Below are positions 22,801-33,069 of a stretch of DNA of 64,000 bases, piece after piece (within the stretch, counting starts at the first letter, position 1; every line of letters begins with the position of its first letter). The stretch spans positions 6,076,001 through 6,140,000 of the forward strand of contig NC_079885.1 in the NCBI RefSeq assembly GCF_029227915.1. Reading direction: 5' to 3'. Made by a program: the position numbers and the translations under genes. A model generated the notes under the pieces. The model was not told the origin of the DNA. It did not search any database and saw only the letters and a list, made by a program, of their open reading frames with translations. This DNA comes from Hydractinia symbiolongicarpus (taxonomy: Eukaryota > Cnidaria > Hydrozoa > Anthoathecata > Hydractiniidae).

Positions 22801-25800
22801 GTTTTTTGCTGGGGACAGGCTTTTTTCCCCAATCAGAGATGCTACTGTTTGAATATCAAGACCAAAATTGTTAATATGCCAAAATTGTTTTTTTCATCTT
22901 AAATCTAATATGTTTCTCCGCATTTTAGAAAAAAAGGTTTTTGAAAAAATATTTCCATTAGAGGTCTGGGCCGTGCCGAACATGGGGGACACGAATGTCG
23001 CACTTTTTGAGAATGACTCAAGAGCTAAACCGGATTCCCGCGCGTCTTGTATATTTTTTTACGATCTCTATCCAGAGGATGAAATAAAGTTTAAAGATTT
23101 AAAGGACAATTTATCTCTACAAACTGAATGGGCTTAAAGCATAAGTTTCGGTGCAAAACAACCTGTCGCGCGAGGCGACTGCATACAAGAGGATCTGTTC
23201 CTGCACTCGGAGGTGTCTAAAACCCGTGCTTGGTAGAGGAAAACGTGAAAACGATTGATGAAATGTCAAGATGATAGTTTGCAATCAGTATTAAATCGTT
23301 CTGTTTTACTCTTGTACTAGCTCTTCTATTTATTCACTGTGACTCACGTGAACTTAAAGCTGCACGGAATGTGGTAAAAATTCGTATTGTTATATTTATT
23401 CAATATTCTTTGGGGAAATCTTTAGTATCTTCTACTTTACTTTTTCATGTGTGCAGGTCGACAAATGCACAACTTGACTAAACCATATTGTGCATGCACG
23501 GATAATTTTTTTTTAAAATTCTCGCAATCATGAAATAGTTTTGGTCCATAAATATACCCTGAAAAGTGGAAATTACTCCTGCTTCAAATGTTGATAACTT
23601 TTAAAAATAATTTCCTGTCCGATACACCTTTCCCGAATTTCATAAATTATAATAATTATGACGTCATCCAAAATTTTATAATGGTTCTATGCTATTCAAA
23701 TAAGGATATATTTAGATGGAATATCAAATTATCAAGACAGAACTGAACTATTTAGAGCGATATATTATTCTGGTTGGATATTATTTAGATTTGAAGAAAA
23801 TAATTATTTTGAAAACGAGGCTATTCTTAGAAAGCTCGGCTATATTAATGTTTTGACCGTAACTCTCAGCTCGGAATTCAGGCACTTAACGAACAGAAAT
23901 ATTCACGAAATTAGGTAATTTGCTCTACCTTTTGCTAAGGAAATAAGGAATAAGAATCATTTTTAGTGTCGACCTCTTTAATTGGGTTTGACATATTAGG
24001 AAATTCGGGAAAGGTCTATTGTTAGAAAAAAGACCGTGGAGTCACTTTAACTTTAGACACAGCTCGTACTGATACAACACCTTTCACAATTTAATTTTAT
24101 AATCATATTACTTCAAAAATTGTTTATCTGTAGTTCATCCTGAACCCTTCACGCGCTTTCGGCCAAGAAATAGCCTTGTTTATTTTATTTCTTCTCGTCA
24201 TTCGCTAAAAAGTATTGTTTACGGTTCTTGTGACCGCAGTGTCGCCATCTATCTTTTCCAAATTAAGTAGCGCAATTAGTCTGGTTGCAGAAGCGATTTA
24301 ATCTTATTGGGTCAATTGATAGCGAAAATGTCTGGCGTATTACCTCAAGGATAAATGTTATCACAAATTGTCAGCAATTTACTTTGTTTACAAAAATTCT
24401 ACTGATAATAATATCATCCACACTACAGACAATGTAATTTCCATAGAGATATAATAAAAAAGAATCGTCACATCATCTGTTTTCCCTCCCTCTCCTGAAC
24501 GAAAGCTTGACGTCCAGCATTTAATTCGTCACCCTCTGTAACTTCTTTTATCTCAATTATGACTTAGGATATAATTACGTACCAGTTGTACCAGTTACGT
24601 ACCAGTTACGTACCAGTTGCACCAGTTACGTACCAGTTGCACCAGTTACGTACCAGTTATACCAGTTACGTACCAGTTATACCAGTCACGTTCCAGTTAT
24701 ACTAGTTACGTACCAGTTATACCAGTTACGTACCAGTTATACCAGTCACGTACCAGTTATACTAGTTACGTACCAGTTATACCAGTTACGTACCAGTTAT
24801 ACCAGTTACGTACCAGTTATACCAGTTACGTACCAGTTGTACCAGTTACATACCAGTTATACTAGTTACGTACCAGTTGTACCAGTTACATACCAGTTGT
24901 ACCAGTCACGTACCAGTTACGTACCAGTTGCACCAGTTACGTACCAGTTGCACTAGGTACGTACCAGTTATACTAGTTACATACCAGTTGTACCAGTCAC
25001 GTACCAGTTATACCAGTTACGTACCAGTTGTACCAGTTACGTACCAGTTATACTAGTTACGTACCAGTTATACTAGTCACGTACCAGTTATACTAGTTAC
25101 ATACCAGTTATACCAGTTACGTACCAGTTATACCAGTCACGTACCAGTTATACCAGTTACGTACCAGTTATACTAGTTACGTACCAGTTATACCAGTTAC
25201 GTACCAGTTATACCAGTTACGTACCAGTTATACCAGTTACGTACCAGTTGTACCAGTTACATACCAGTTATACTAGTTACGTACCAGTTTGTACCAGTTA
25301 CATACCAGTTATACTAGTTACGTACCAGTTATACCAGTTACGTACCAGTTGTACCAGTCACGTACCAGTTATACTAGTCACGTACCAGTTATACCAGTCA
25401 CGTACCAGTTATACCAGTTACGTACCAGTTGTACCAGTTACGTACCAGTTTGTACCAGTTACATACCAGTTATACTAGTTACGTACCAGTTATACCAGTT
25501 ACGTACCAGTTATACCAGTCACGTACCAGTTATACTAGTTACGTACCAGTTATACTAGTTACGTACCAGTTATACCAGTTACGTACCAGTTATACCAGTC
25601 ACGTACCAGTTATACCAGTCACGTACCAGTTGTACCAGTTACATACCAGTTATACTAGTTACGTACCAGTTATACTAGTTACGTACCAGTTATACCAGTC
25701 ACATACCAGTTATACCAGTCACGTACCAGTTATACCAGTTACGTACCAGTTGTACCAGTTACATACCAGTTATACTAGTTACGTACCAGTTATACCAGTC

Positions 25801-28004
25801 ACGTACCAGTTATACCAGTCACGTACCAGTTATACCAGTTACATACCAGTTATACTAGTTACGTACCAGTTATATCAGTTACGTACCAGTTTGTACCAGT
25901 TACGTACCAGTTACGTACCAGTTACGTACCAGTTACGTACCAGTTCTGTACCAGTTACGTACCAGTTACGTACCGGTTGTACCAGTTACATACCAGTTAT
26001 GCTAGTTATACCAGTTTTTTCAAATGGATACCAAGAACGATATAAGATTCTGTCAGCCTCGAATTATTTCATTCTTTATTTTCAATGCGTTAAGAATCTG
26101 CTATACATGAAACGAGTTAAATTCCATAAAATTAGGTTGACTTTGGAAAAATATACTATACACTTTGCCATTACATTTTTAAATTTACAATGAATTTTTA
26201 TTAAGCATGTTATAAACTTTCTAGGCTATTAGTTTTTATTGCAGATGTTTTGCCATTTTTATTAGGTATTATTCATATTATCAATGGCGTCATCTTAGTG
26301 AGTGTCGGTATCACCATATTAAATGTGTTGGACAAAAGAACAAGCAACAACACAAATGGTGCGCCCGTATGGGGCGGTATTTGCATGATATCAGCTGGCG
26401 TACTTGGAATTTTATTATGCCATAACGAGCGCCGAAAATTTGTCGCAGCTATAACATACTTTAATGTTTTTACTGGTATTGTTTCAATGATATCGTCGGC
26501 TCTGTTCATAACAGGCTTAAGGTACGTACTGCTTTTTTTGTTATGTCAGCATAAGCTGAAATCTTCTTCCCTAATAATTTGGAAGAAAATATTTCACGCG
26601 TCTGCAGCTTGTTGACTACAAATTTATGCTCAGTAAAAACGAGTGATAAATCTTGAGAAGTGGATAAAACGAACAGTTTTGTGACGATGTGTCATTCATT
26701 CAACCTCGTACCTGGTGTATTTTGTATTGTTGATAAAGTTGATAGCGGTCAGGGGCCACAAAACCCTGGGGACGAGGTTGTCATTCACTCCATTTTGTTT
26801 GCAGTTATTCTTTCGACTGATCAACTGTGGGTTTTCCTTCGTAACTAAATTGTTAACACAAAAAATGAAATCTTGTGGCCTTGAAACTGCAAAACAATTG
26901 AAAAAAGAGGCCCGCTGAAAAAATAAACTTTATTTGTATTCTGTGTCAGTTGAAAAAGATTGCCAAAAGGTGTTGAGAGACATGAAAAACATTGTGAACA
27001 AACAATTTATCGATACCCCTTAAAATTTTAGGGTCTAATAATTTATCATAGCGGTGATGAATGATAGTGAGGACGCCCACAATCACACCAAATTTGAAGT
27101 TAGTCCACTCGGTACAGCTTATAAAACCAGTATCTTGCTCTCCGGTACATCTTCCAATGGTTTGGGCTGACGGTATAAAATCCGATGCCGCGCCGAAGTA
27201 GCACATAGCGTTTTAAAATTGCTTATTTAGCAAAAAATTGTTCTAAATACATCTAATATTGTTGTTTATTCGACTCGCTATGGCACTATGGACACTTCAT
27301 TCTTTATATTTAGATATTATGTAACTTGCCGTGCAACCTCGTATCTATACAAGAGAGATAACGATGGTAACATGCGCGTGGTTGGTCACTACAATCCAAT
27401 ATATTGTAGGCAGGGACATAATGGCGGACCACCTTTGTACGCAATTGTTCTTATACTTGCAATAGGGGAGATCATAGTTTCTATGGGAACATCATTCTAC
27501 AGTGTGAAAATACACAAAGCTAGGTGTTCTGGTAAGTAGCTGAATTTATTGTCCCTTATACAAATATCTTTTTTATTTTTAATATAATACTAATAATGAA
27601 AAGTAAATTTTGTGAACAATTTCTTTCTATGAATATATTTAGATTTCTCCTCATTTTTCACTTCATCACGACAATCGCAAGTAATTCAAGCACCTCACCA
27701 ACACAATCAATCACTACTTCGTGCGCAATATTTAATTCAATCAAGCACGCTAGACCAACCTCCCACGTTACCCCACCAAACTCAAATTTTATCGAACGCG
27801 TTAGGACAGCGGTTTATGTTAGTTCCACTAGCTGATGATCAACATATCAATTTGGAAACTTCTTATCATTATACATTTCCATTACAGAACCCTCCACCGC
27901 AGTATTCCGAAATTGATAATCAAGAAAGTAATACGCAATTTGCAAATGGACAGCAAGATGAAGATGACACTATTTTTTTATCGCCTCCACAATACAGTCC
28001 GTAA
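19856..28004 (+). CDS. MS4A/CD20-like four-TM membrane protein (4 exons)
   Basis: Spliced product of 316 aa; exons 19856-19949, 26245-26521, 27314-27531 and 27643-28004. All introns are GT-AG and the phases agree (1, 2, 1). The 31-residue Ser/Thr-rich N-terminus runs into four hydrophobic segments at ~32-57, 72-90, 97-123 and 164-188, with a Cys-containing loop (C129, C155) between TM3 and TM4. The cytoplasmic tail (~197-316) is Gln/Ser/Pro-rich and has two PPxY-type motifs, NPPPQYSE (279) and SPPQYSP (310), which bind WW domains such as those of Nedd4-type ligases. The topology and the TM1 pattern (VL-x-FLLGIIHIINGVIL) fit MS4A/CD20-like proteins; MARVEL-like or another tetraspanning family is the alternative. 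The 6.3-kb first intron holds two MITEs and a minisatellite. Confidence 0.8.
20114..20510 (+). mobile_element. MITE family 1, complete copy
   Basis: About 397 bp with terminal inverted repeats (left ACCTTTCCCGAATTTC, right GAAATTCGGGAAAGGT), flanked by TA-containing sequence. It lies in intron 1 of the MS4A-like gene. No coding capacity. Confidence 0.8.
21541..22455. repeat. Cluster of GTAACATACG motifs in both orientations
   Basis: The 10-mer GTAACATACG or its complement CGTATGTTAC occurs at about 21543, 21910, 22269, 22283 and 22440, with a near match at 21719. The left ones read TGTAACATACG and the right ones CGTATGTTACA, like the ends of nested small inverted-repeat elements. Otherwise the stretch is AT-rich intron. 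Confidence 0.45.
22456..23620. other. Intron 1 sequence, weak coding-like patch
   Basis: A GC-richer patch at ~22960-23140 encodes a frame (VWAVPNMGDTNVALFENDS...) without recognisable domain or splice sites that fit the surrounding gene; it may be a transposon fragment. Nothing else is seen. Confidence 0.3.
23621..24020 (-). mobile_element. MITE family 1, complete copy (inverted)
   Basis: About 400 bp, the reverse complement of the 20114-20510 copy. It begins ACACCTTTCCCGAATTTC and ends GAAATTCGGGAAAGGTCTATT. Confidence 0.8.
24574..26017. repeat. Minisatellite, 20-bp unit, ~70 copies
   Basis: A 1.44-kb tandem array of the 20-base unit GTACCAGTTATACCAGTTAC and close variants (GTAC/ATAC, CAGTT/CAGTC, TACC/TACT). 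Each unit is itself two ~10-base TACCAGTT half-repeats. Three units equal 60 bases, so all frames stay open for long distances and produce artificial 'TSYVPVIPVTYQLYQ' peptides. The array ends about 230 bases before exon 2 of the MS4A-like gene. Sporadic 11-base registers (ACGTACCAGTT repeated) occur near the right end (25905-25980). Confidence 0.97.
26522..27313. other. Intron 2 of MS4A-like gene
   Basis: It contains a GGGGACGAGGTTG word at ~26768-26780 that recurs in inverted form elsewhere (34294-34356). A minus-strand frame (26946-27206) with several Cys residues has no supporting splice or homology evidence. Confidence 0.5.
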
Positions 28005-29659
28005 AAGCATTATTTTAATTTTCTCGTGTGTGAATAGTTCCGGTTTCGATAATATGACGATTATATGAAGCAACAAAAGCAACCAAAACAAAGACATTCT
28101 CTTACCATACAATTTTTCCTGTCTACATGAAACACCATCGTACTGACTTTTGCTCTGAAGCTTTACTCTAAACAACAATCATATCTTTGTATTTACATCT
28201 CCTGTTTTCTTTCTAAGAGACTGTTACCTAGGACTACTGCTAGAGAAATATTATCGTGTGCTTTTCTCAATAATATTTTTTGTGATGGATGCATTTGGGG
28301 TATTTCAAAGCCTTATGCTAGAATGTTGATCGAAAATATTGCTGCAGACACTGACAAATTTTATTCTATTTTACTTTATTGTCCAAAAAGTTGGAAAGTA
28401 AGTATGTTTGCAATAACATCATAGAACGAATTAGCAAAATACCTGAATACTTCAGTTGAATTTGATGTCACGTGTCTTCTTCGCAATTCTAACTTGTGCC
28501 TCATGATTCTACATAATTGTATGTGTCTGTTGCATTCTCAAATATATCCAACCTTTTACAAGGATAAATAGTTGTATATAAATTAACTGTTCAGTCTCAA
28601 ATTTCTTTATACATAAATGTAAAATTTGTAAATTTTATTTTAAAAAACATCTTTAAGTTTATTAAATGTAATATATTGTATCATACAGAAGGCCTAAATC
28701 TTAGAAAACACCCTCTGATATTCTCCCTTTGTTGTTCTTTGTGAGAGACGTAACTCTTTGCAGCGGAAGGTTGACAAAAATTTTGAGTACTAAAGCAGTC
28801 GTGAAAGTAAACTTTCCATTACTAATGTCTACCAACCCAAAAAGGGTCAAAAATAAGAGTCTTACCAAAACGATAATTTGAAATTAGTATTGTTGTCAAT
28901 ATGTTGATGAAATGTCCTAATTTTACTTTTATGGAAAGAGTGCATTCAAAACATGGTTAGTCATGTAGTTTGATTTTAAGTTCATTTTTATAAAAGTTCA
29001 GAAGCAGAAGCAACATTTACCAGTCCCATCAGAGAGTGGAAAAGAAGATTATTCAAGATTACTTAGAGAGGAAGAGACACGAGCTTCTGCCATGCATGTA
29101 TACATTATAATAAAAAAATTATGTTTGTTTCATTGCATAGAAAAAGAATGTACTCTAAGTGCCTAATCCTTCTCGAGATTGAATTATTTACCAACTAAAC
29201 CTCCCCCTTGGGAACCACAACCACCACCAATTCACTTTTGCTCGCAGTTTGACAAAGTATACCACAATGGTAGAAGTGTGAGGGTAAGGATCACGCAACG
29301 TCGTACTTTAATGACGTGTCTTTTTACTAGATAAATATCCATGTTTTTTTTCACCTCTCCAAAATTAATTCCAGGTCCCTCCCCAAATTGTTAATTTTTA
29401 ATTGTGAGACAATGCTGTATTAGGAGAAGTTTCGCATGACACTGCTACGCTTAAGTACTTACTAAATCATTGATGAAAAGAAGTCCAAGTGTATTTTTTA
29501 AGAACTTTTCTAAAAGATACAAGTTGAAGAAAAACAAAACAAAGCATTATTTTTTGTTTTATACGTTGTAAAATTTGCAGGGAAATATTCTGATAAAAAC
29601 ATTTCAAAGATAGCCAAGTATTAAGATTTGCTGAATGCCTGGTAATTTAATGCTAGGAC
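28005..29659. other. 3' flank of MS4A-like gene and intergenic DNA
   Basis: AT-rich; probably contains the 3' UTR. No other gene is recognised up to the Polinton-like element. Confidence 0.5.
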
Positions 29660-29661
29660 TT

Positions 29662-29725
29662 AGAGTAGTATAGTGAGGTGAATTAAAGTAGGAATTCGCT
29701 CCTTTCACACCTTCACCCCCCAAAA
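29662..29725 (+). repeat. Left terminal inverted repeat
   Basis: It matches the reverse complement of ~33005-33069 with few differences (AATTAAAG against GATTTAAAG, and a C-run length change). The small gene 29705-29923 ends inside it. Confidence 0.9.
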
Positions 29726-29923
29726 CTCTCCTGAACCTCTTCCTGCCGTAAAGTAGACCACCATCTTCATAACGTCGTTAGTGTCCATTTTGGTGCTTGG
29801 GTTGCTGATTCCCAGGAACCTTTTACCCGACATGGCATATGCAAACGTGAACCCTAGGTCCACGACTGTCTCGTAGATCATATCGATGATCTACTTTTGC
29901 TGTGGTGTCACGTTTGTAGACAT
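29705..29923 (-). pseudogene. Small element-encoded protein, one internal stop
   Basis: From ATG at 29923 a 73-codon frame runs to TGA at 29705-29707, interrupted by a single TAG at codon 11 (29891-29893). The peptide after the stop (ETVVDLGFTFAYAMSG ... NDVMKMVVYFTAGRGSGEF) is moderately hydrophobic and resembles the short membrane-type proteins found at the ends of such elements. It terminates within the left TIR. Function unknown. The preserved frame beyond the stop suggests recent inactivation. Confidence 0.45.
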
Positions 29924-30008
29924 TTATTAAAGGGTTTTTTTCATGTTGAAAAGATCAGTATCCAACTTTCGCGTGGGCTTGGGAGATGTGTGCACTCCTG
30001 CGGAGCCG

Positions 30009-30286
30009 TCAGGCGATGGTTCTGAGGCTTTGGAGCTTACGTAGAATATAGTAGACCCCACCTACGCAAACTAGTACGGCAACGAGACCTCCAGCGCCAT
30101 AGAGATATAAGCTGCCCGTGGACTTGAAGGGACCCGCGACAGGTTCCTGACTCTCTTGGGAAGTACTTTTACCCACGTTCTTCTGTAAGTCGGCCTTGTT
30201 CTTGCGATTCCATTCCGCAAGTCTCTTCCCAGCACAAAACGACCTTCATTCTTCTTGGTAAAAACTTGGTTAGATTCTTCGCTCAT
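30009..30286 (-). pseudogene. Element-encoded basic protein with C-terminal TM, frameshifted
   Basis: The start at 30286 gives an acidic/basic N-terminus (MSEESNQVFTKKNEG). After a T-run near 30240 the original reading continues in a different frame: a Lys/Arg/Gln-rich stretch (KRLAEWNRKNKADLQK), a short linker, and a transmembrane helix around GAGGLVAVLVCVGGVYYI, ending at a TGA at 30009. A single-base length change in the T-run explains the break. A basic head with one C-terminal TM suggests a small membrane-associated virion-type or accessory protein; the function is not known. Confidence 0.5.
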
Positions 30287-30330
30287 TTCTTATAACTCGT
30301 GGGAGTTACAACAAATCACTTCCCTCCACG

Positions 30331-30567
30331 TCAAGAAAACCCCTTCGGACCATATCTTCCCGCGTACTCCAGTGAATTCCTATAGAGTCTCGTCTTTAAA
30401 ACACAGACATGGGACGGGAAGCGAGCCGCTGGAGGTGTTATGATGACGGTATCATGTACACCCAAATAGGCAGATTTACTGCACCAATCCGAATAACGCA
30501 GGGAAGGTAACTTGTATAGATCTAGTGCCATGCTCTTGAAACGCTCATAACGTTCACGATTGTCCAT
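30331..30567 (-). CDS. Small element-encoded protein, unknown function
   Basis: The frame extends upstream to 30633, but the ATG at 30567 (MDNRERYERFKSMALDLY) is the likely start: it overlaps the stop of the preceding gene (30554-30556) by a few bases, as in compact viral-like gene arrays. The 79-residue product has a charged helical N-terminus, then RYSDWCSKSAYLGVHDT and a Pro-rich ITPPAARFPSH segment. It is intact. I recall similar short proteins next to the other genes of this element in cnidarians, but know no function. Confidence 0.45.
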   Translation of the reverse strand: MDNRERYERFKSMALDLYKLPSLRYSDWCSKSAYLGVHDTVIITPPAARFPSHVCVLKTRLYRNSLEYAGRYGPKGFS

Positions 30568-31180
30568 TCGTATTTTCGATAAAATATTCCCCATTGTTTT
30601 CTTGTTCTTCATCAACCCTCTTTTCAACCACATTGGACATGGGTAGTTGACAGTGATTTAATGTATGCGCAGCGACTAAAAGAGGCGTGAGAAACTTTCC
30701 AAAAGCCGAATACACGAGAATCCCCAGGTCCGCCATAGAGTCCTTGATGATGGGGTCATCTTCAATATCGGCTCTCAACCCCTCTGCGCTATCTAGGTTA
30801 ACCACACGCCCCACAACTTTGACATACAGGCTGATGGCGTGTGATGATAGAGCTTTTGCCGTCTTTTCACCTTTCTCTTGTAGCTCATGTTGGGTTAAGT
30901 CGGTGTAAAGCTTGTCTAGTACTTCGGGTGAGGCTTTGTCGAGAGAGGCCTCGGTGCACTTTTTCGGTAAGAGATGCTTTTGCCCCCTACGTATGGCATC
31001 TTTCAAAGCCTGGCGCTTGTCAAAGGGTTTCACACAGATGTGACAAGTCGTGGGAGTGTCGGCCCCATCAAAAATGTCTGCGAGATCTGCAACCATATTT
31101 ATTAGACAGCGATAGCGGAAGAAGATGAGCATGATCAATACGTATGGCAGTATCACGGCGATACTTATGCACAATTCCAT
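30554..31180 (-). CDS. Element-encoded membrane protein, unknown function
   Basis: The open frame reaches 31366, but the ATG at 31180 places a membrane helix (MELCISIAVILPYVLIMLIF) right at the N-terminus and is preferred; the upstream 62 residues look fortuitous. From 31180 the product is ~208 aa. It has the N-terminal TM, a CHIC pair, a charged helical region (FDKRQALKDAIRRGQKHLLP), 'EKGEKTAKAL', then conserved-looking 'DLGILVYSAFGKFLTPLLVAAHT' near the C-terminus, which may be a second membrane or re-entrant segment. It is intact. The domain is not a named one that I recognise. Confidence 0.5.
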   Translation of the reverse strand: MELCISIAVILPYVLIMLIFFRYRCLINMVADLADIFDGADTPTTCHICVKPFDKRQALKDAIRRGQKHLLPKKCTEASLDKASPEVLDKLYTDLTQHELQEKGEKTAKALSSHAISLYVKVVGRVVNLDSAEGLRADIEDDPIIKDSMADLGILVYSAFGKFLTPLLVAAHTLNHCQLPMSNVVEKRVDEEQENNGEYFIENTNGQS

Positions 31181-31373
31181 TTTCTTTAGATGGTTGGTGA
31201 ACAACCACCTAACAAGCATTTTAATTGGAGACGAAACGGTTGCTCTTGGACTGATTATCCTCGGTCCACATTGGCTGCATGTTAGTATAGTGGAGTCTTG
31301 CAAGTTGAACTTTCTCACTGGGATATTCACCATTCTGCCTGTATTTAATCGGGATTTTGTGATCAAATTGCCA

Positions 31374-31709
31374 CTAGCCTCGGTTGCTCCAGTTCATCCC
31401 ACCTTTGAATTGAGCCTGGATATGACCGATAAATGTGCAGATATTGCATCCTAGATATTCCTGAGAAAATATCTGTAAATCACGATTTAGAGCATGGGGA
31501 ATCCTGGCTTTAATAAGGTTATATTGATACCTAGCGAAATCACAGATGGAGCAATGATGTTTTTCATGTGAGCATTTGTTACGTGCCATTGACGCTTTGC
31601 TAATATCGAGGCGTTTAATGCACATTTTTGTTCGTCTGCCGTCCTTTTTTAACTTGAAATTATCGAGTTGCCTTGGTTGTTTACAGTGTGAACATTGTTC
31701 AAACTCCAT
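31374..31709 (-). CDS. Cys-rich zinc-ribbon protein (element-encoded)
   Basis: The ATG at 31709 gives MEFEQCSHCKQPRQLDNF..., followed by a second group CSHEKHHCSIC and a third C-x2-C (GCNIC). Pattern: C-x2-C ... K-x3-G-R-x-K-x-C ... CxH-x4-C-x2-C, typical of a zinc ribbon next to a treble-clef-like module. It probably binds DNA or RNA or acts in packaging or regulation; this is inference. The second half (IPHALNRDLQIFSQEYLGC) is plain helical sequence. One Cys of the second pair appears to be Arg (MCIKRLD, where the paralogue at 32645 has MECLD), which may weaken zinc binding. Confidence 0.5.
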   Translation of the reverse strand: MEFEQCSHCKQPRQLDNFKLKKDGRRTKMCIKRLDISKASMARNKCSHEKHHCSICDFARYQYNLIKARIPHALNRDLQIFSQEYLGCNICTFIGHIQAQFKGGMNWSNRG

Positions 31710-32518
31710 TGTTGTTAATTTCTGTAAAGCACAGGCTGTCGGTTCTTCCGTCTGTCTTGTCAAAGCTGTAGATGCACCTCGTTTTCCTCAACCAATCTGG
31801 AAGAGGGTCACATCCGAGTAGGGGCTCCCTCGTAGAGATGAGCTTGACCTGTACATGCTTGAAGACTATCTTACCTTCGTACGCTCGGGGGGTTTCGATG
31901 GTTCTGTCAGGTGGTAGGTAGGCCTTGGTCCAGAACTCTGTATCTTTCAGATCGAGCCGCCTCATCTCGCATTCTTCCATAAAGGCTTGGATTTCCGCCA
32001 TGCTCGATAACGAGCTGGAGCCGGAGCTCTTGATCTTGTGGTAATCGGCTACATCGCCACCACCTCGGTAAATATCGCAGCTGAAACTGTAGACCACCTT
32101 GACGCATGTCTACGTGGGGGGTGATTTATCGCATGATAGCATCCGTTAGCGGTTGGTTGAGGTTCTTGTTGAACCGCCAGGTCTTGATGCGATATCCGTC
32201 TTCCAACACTTGCGTGTCATTCTCGTCAAATATGTGCTGGATGTCCTCGATTCCCTCCGGGTTCGTGTCTTTCCCCTTCTCCCCTCCGAACATGTGTTTG
32301 AGGTCTGCGATTCTCTGATATTCGTCTTCGATTGTGATCCGTTGGACCTCATCGTGGAGCGTTGTCGCTCCCGAGACTTGCTCCTTCGCCTTCTTATAGT
32401 AGTAAGTAACGCTATCCCGCAAGCTCCGTACTCTATCAGCAAGGGCGTCGCGAGTTGCTGCTACTGGTGCCGACACGGTGTCGTACAGTTTGCTAATAGC
32501 ATTCCTGAACCAACTCAT
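31699..32518 (-). pseudogene. N-terminal part of element replication protein, frameshifted and truncated
   Basis: Two consecutive frames, 32518-32126 and ~32107-31699, read as one protein broken by a frameshift near 32100-32126. The first begins with an amphipathic MSWFRNAISKLYDTVSAPVA segment. The second contains a conserved-looking block ending STREPLLGCDPLPDWLRKTR and then CIYSFDK. In related cnidarian elements that I recall, this block stands directly before a viral-type family B DNA polymerase. Here the frame stops a few codons later, inside the start of the zinc-ribbon gene at 31709. The polymerase region thus appears to have been removed by an internal deletion whose junction lies near 31765. 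Homology is from recollection, not alignment. Confidence 0.5.
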
Positions 32519-32644
32519 CTTTATTATAGGTAGAGTTCAACTTTGAATAGCGCGGTCTTGAGTAGGGGACTTACCCCATACTCGATTGCGTATGCTCTGG
32601 TTTTTGTTGATGTCAGCACTATCGCTAACGGCGTGTTCCAGGGT

Positions 32645-32990
32645 TTATCGGTTTTCAGGGATGTATCGGTGTAATTTTTGGGGTCCCCAACCGAAATACG
32701 TTTGTCGACTTAACTCTTCCCTGGCCGCGTTCTTGATCAGGCACTCGATGCAATTTGTGCTAAATCTTGTTCTTTTTTTGTATATTATCCTATACTCAAA
32801 GTCAAACATAAGCTCCCAGCAACAGGGGCACAATATGCCATTACCATATTTTTCCCGACGTTTTGCTAGGGCAGCAGCCCGTTGTGTATCAAGGCACTCC
32901 ATGCAACATTTTGTCAGCTGTCCGTCGTCCTTGAGCCTGAATTTGTCCATGGGTAAAAATTGTCTACATTGTAGGCATTCTTCTTTTTAC
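32645..32990 (-). pseudogene. Second Cys-rich zinc-ribbon gene, start lost
   Basis: A minus-strand frame from ~32990 to 32645. Its first Cys pair (CLQC, ~32965-32976) precedes the first in-frame Met (32950), and a TAA lies just upstream, so the true start is missing or the gene is damaged. After it come FRLKDDGQLTKCCMECLD, a CPCC group, and C-x2-C (NCIEC) near the end. The core 'F-x-LK-x-DG-x2-TK-x-C' closely parallels the ribbon protein at 31374-31709 (FKLKKDGRRTKMC), so the two are paralogues. It sits next to the right TIR. Confidence 0.45.
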
Positions 32991-33004
32991 ACCTGGAGGC
33001 GGGG

Positions 33005-33069
33005 GTTTTGAGGGGTGAAGGTGTGAAAGGAGCGAATTCCTACTTTAAATCACCTCACTATACTACTCT
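33005..33069 (-). repeat. Right terminal inverted repeat
   Basis: Mirror of 29662-29725; ends TATACTACTCT followed by TAGA and the GCTAGGAC target repeat. Confidence 0.9.

Noticed and set aside
24574-26017. CRISPR-like array
   Set aside because: There are no unique spacers. It is a head-to-tail tandem repeat with units varying only by point changes, in animal DNA.
24617-26193. Long open frames of TSYVPV/TYQLYQ repeats (82-254 codons)
   Set aside because: They are products of the 20-bp minisatellite, which stays open in every frame; there is no start context, domain or splice support.
26946-27206. Minus-strand Cys-containing frame inside the MS4A-like intron 2
   Set aside because: No homology is recognised and there is no splice partner. 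It is possibly a fragment of a mobile element, but unsupported.
32106-33011. Plus-strand frames in the Polinton-like element (e.g. 32153-32533, 32586-33011)
   Set aside because: Antisense shadows; the minus-strand frames have coherent Cys patterns and compact gene order.
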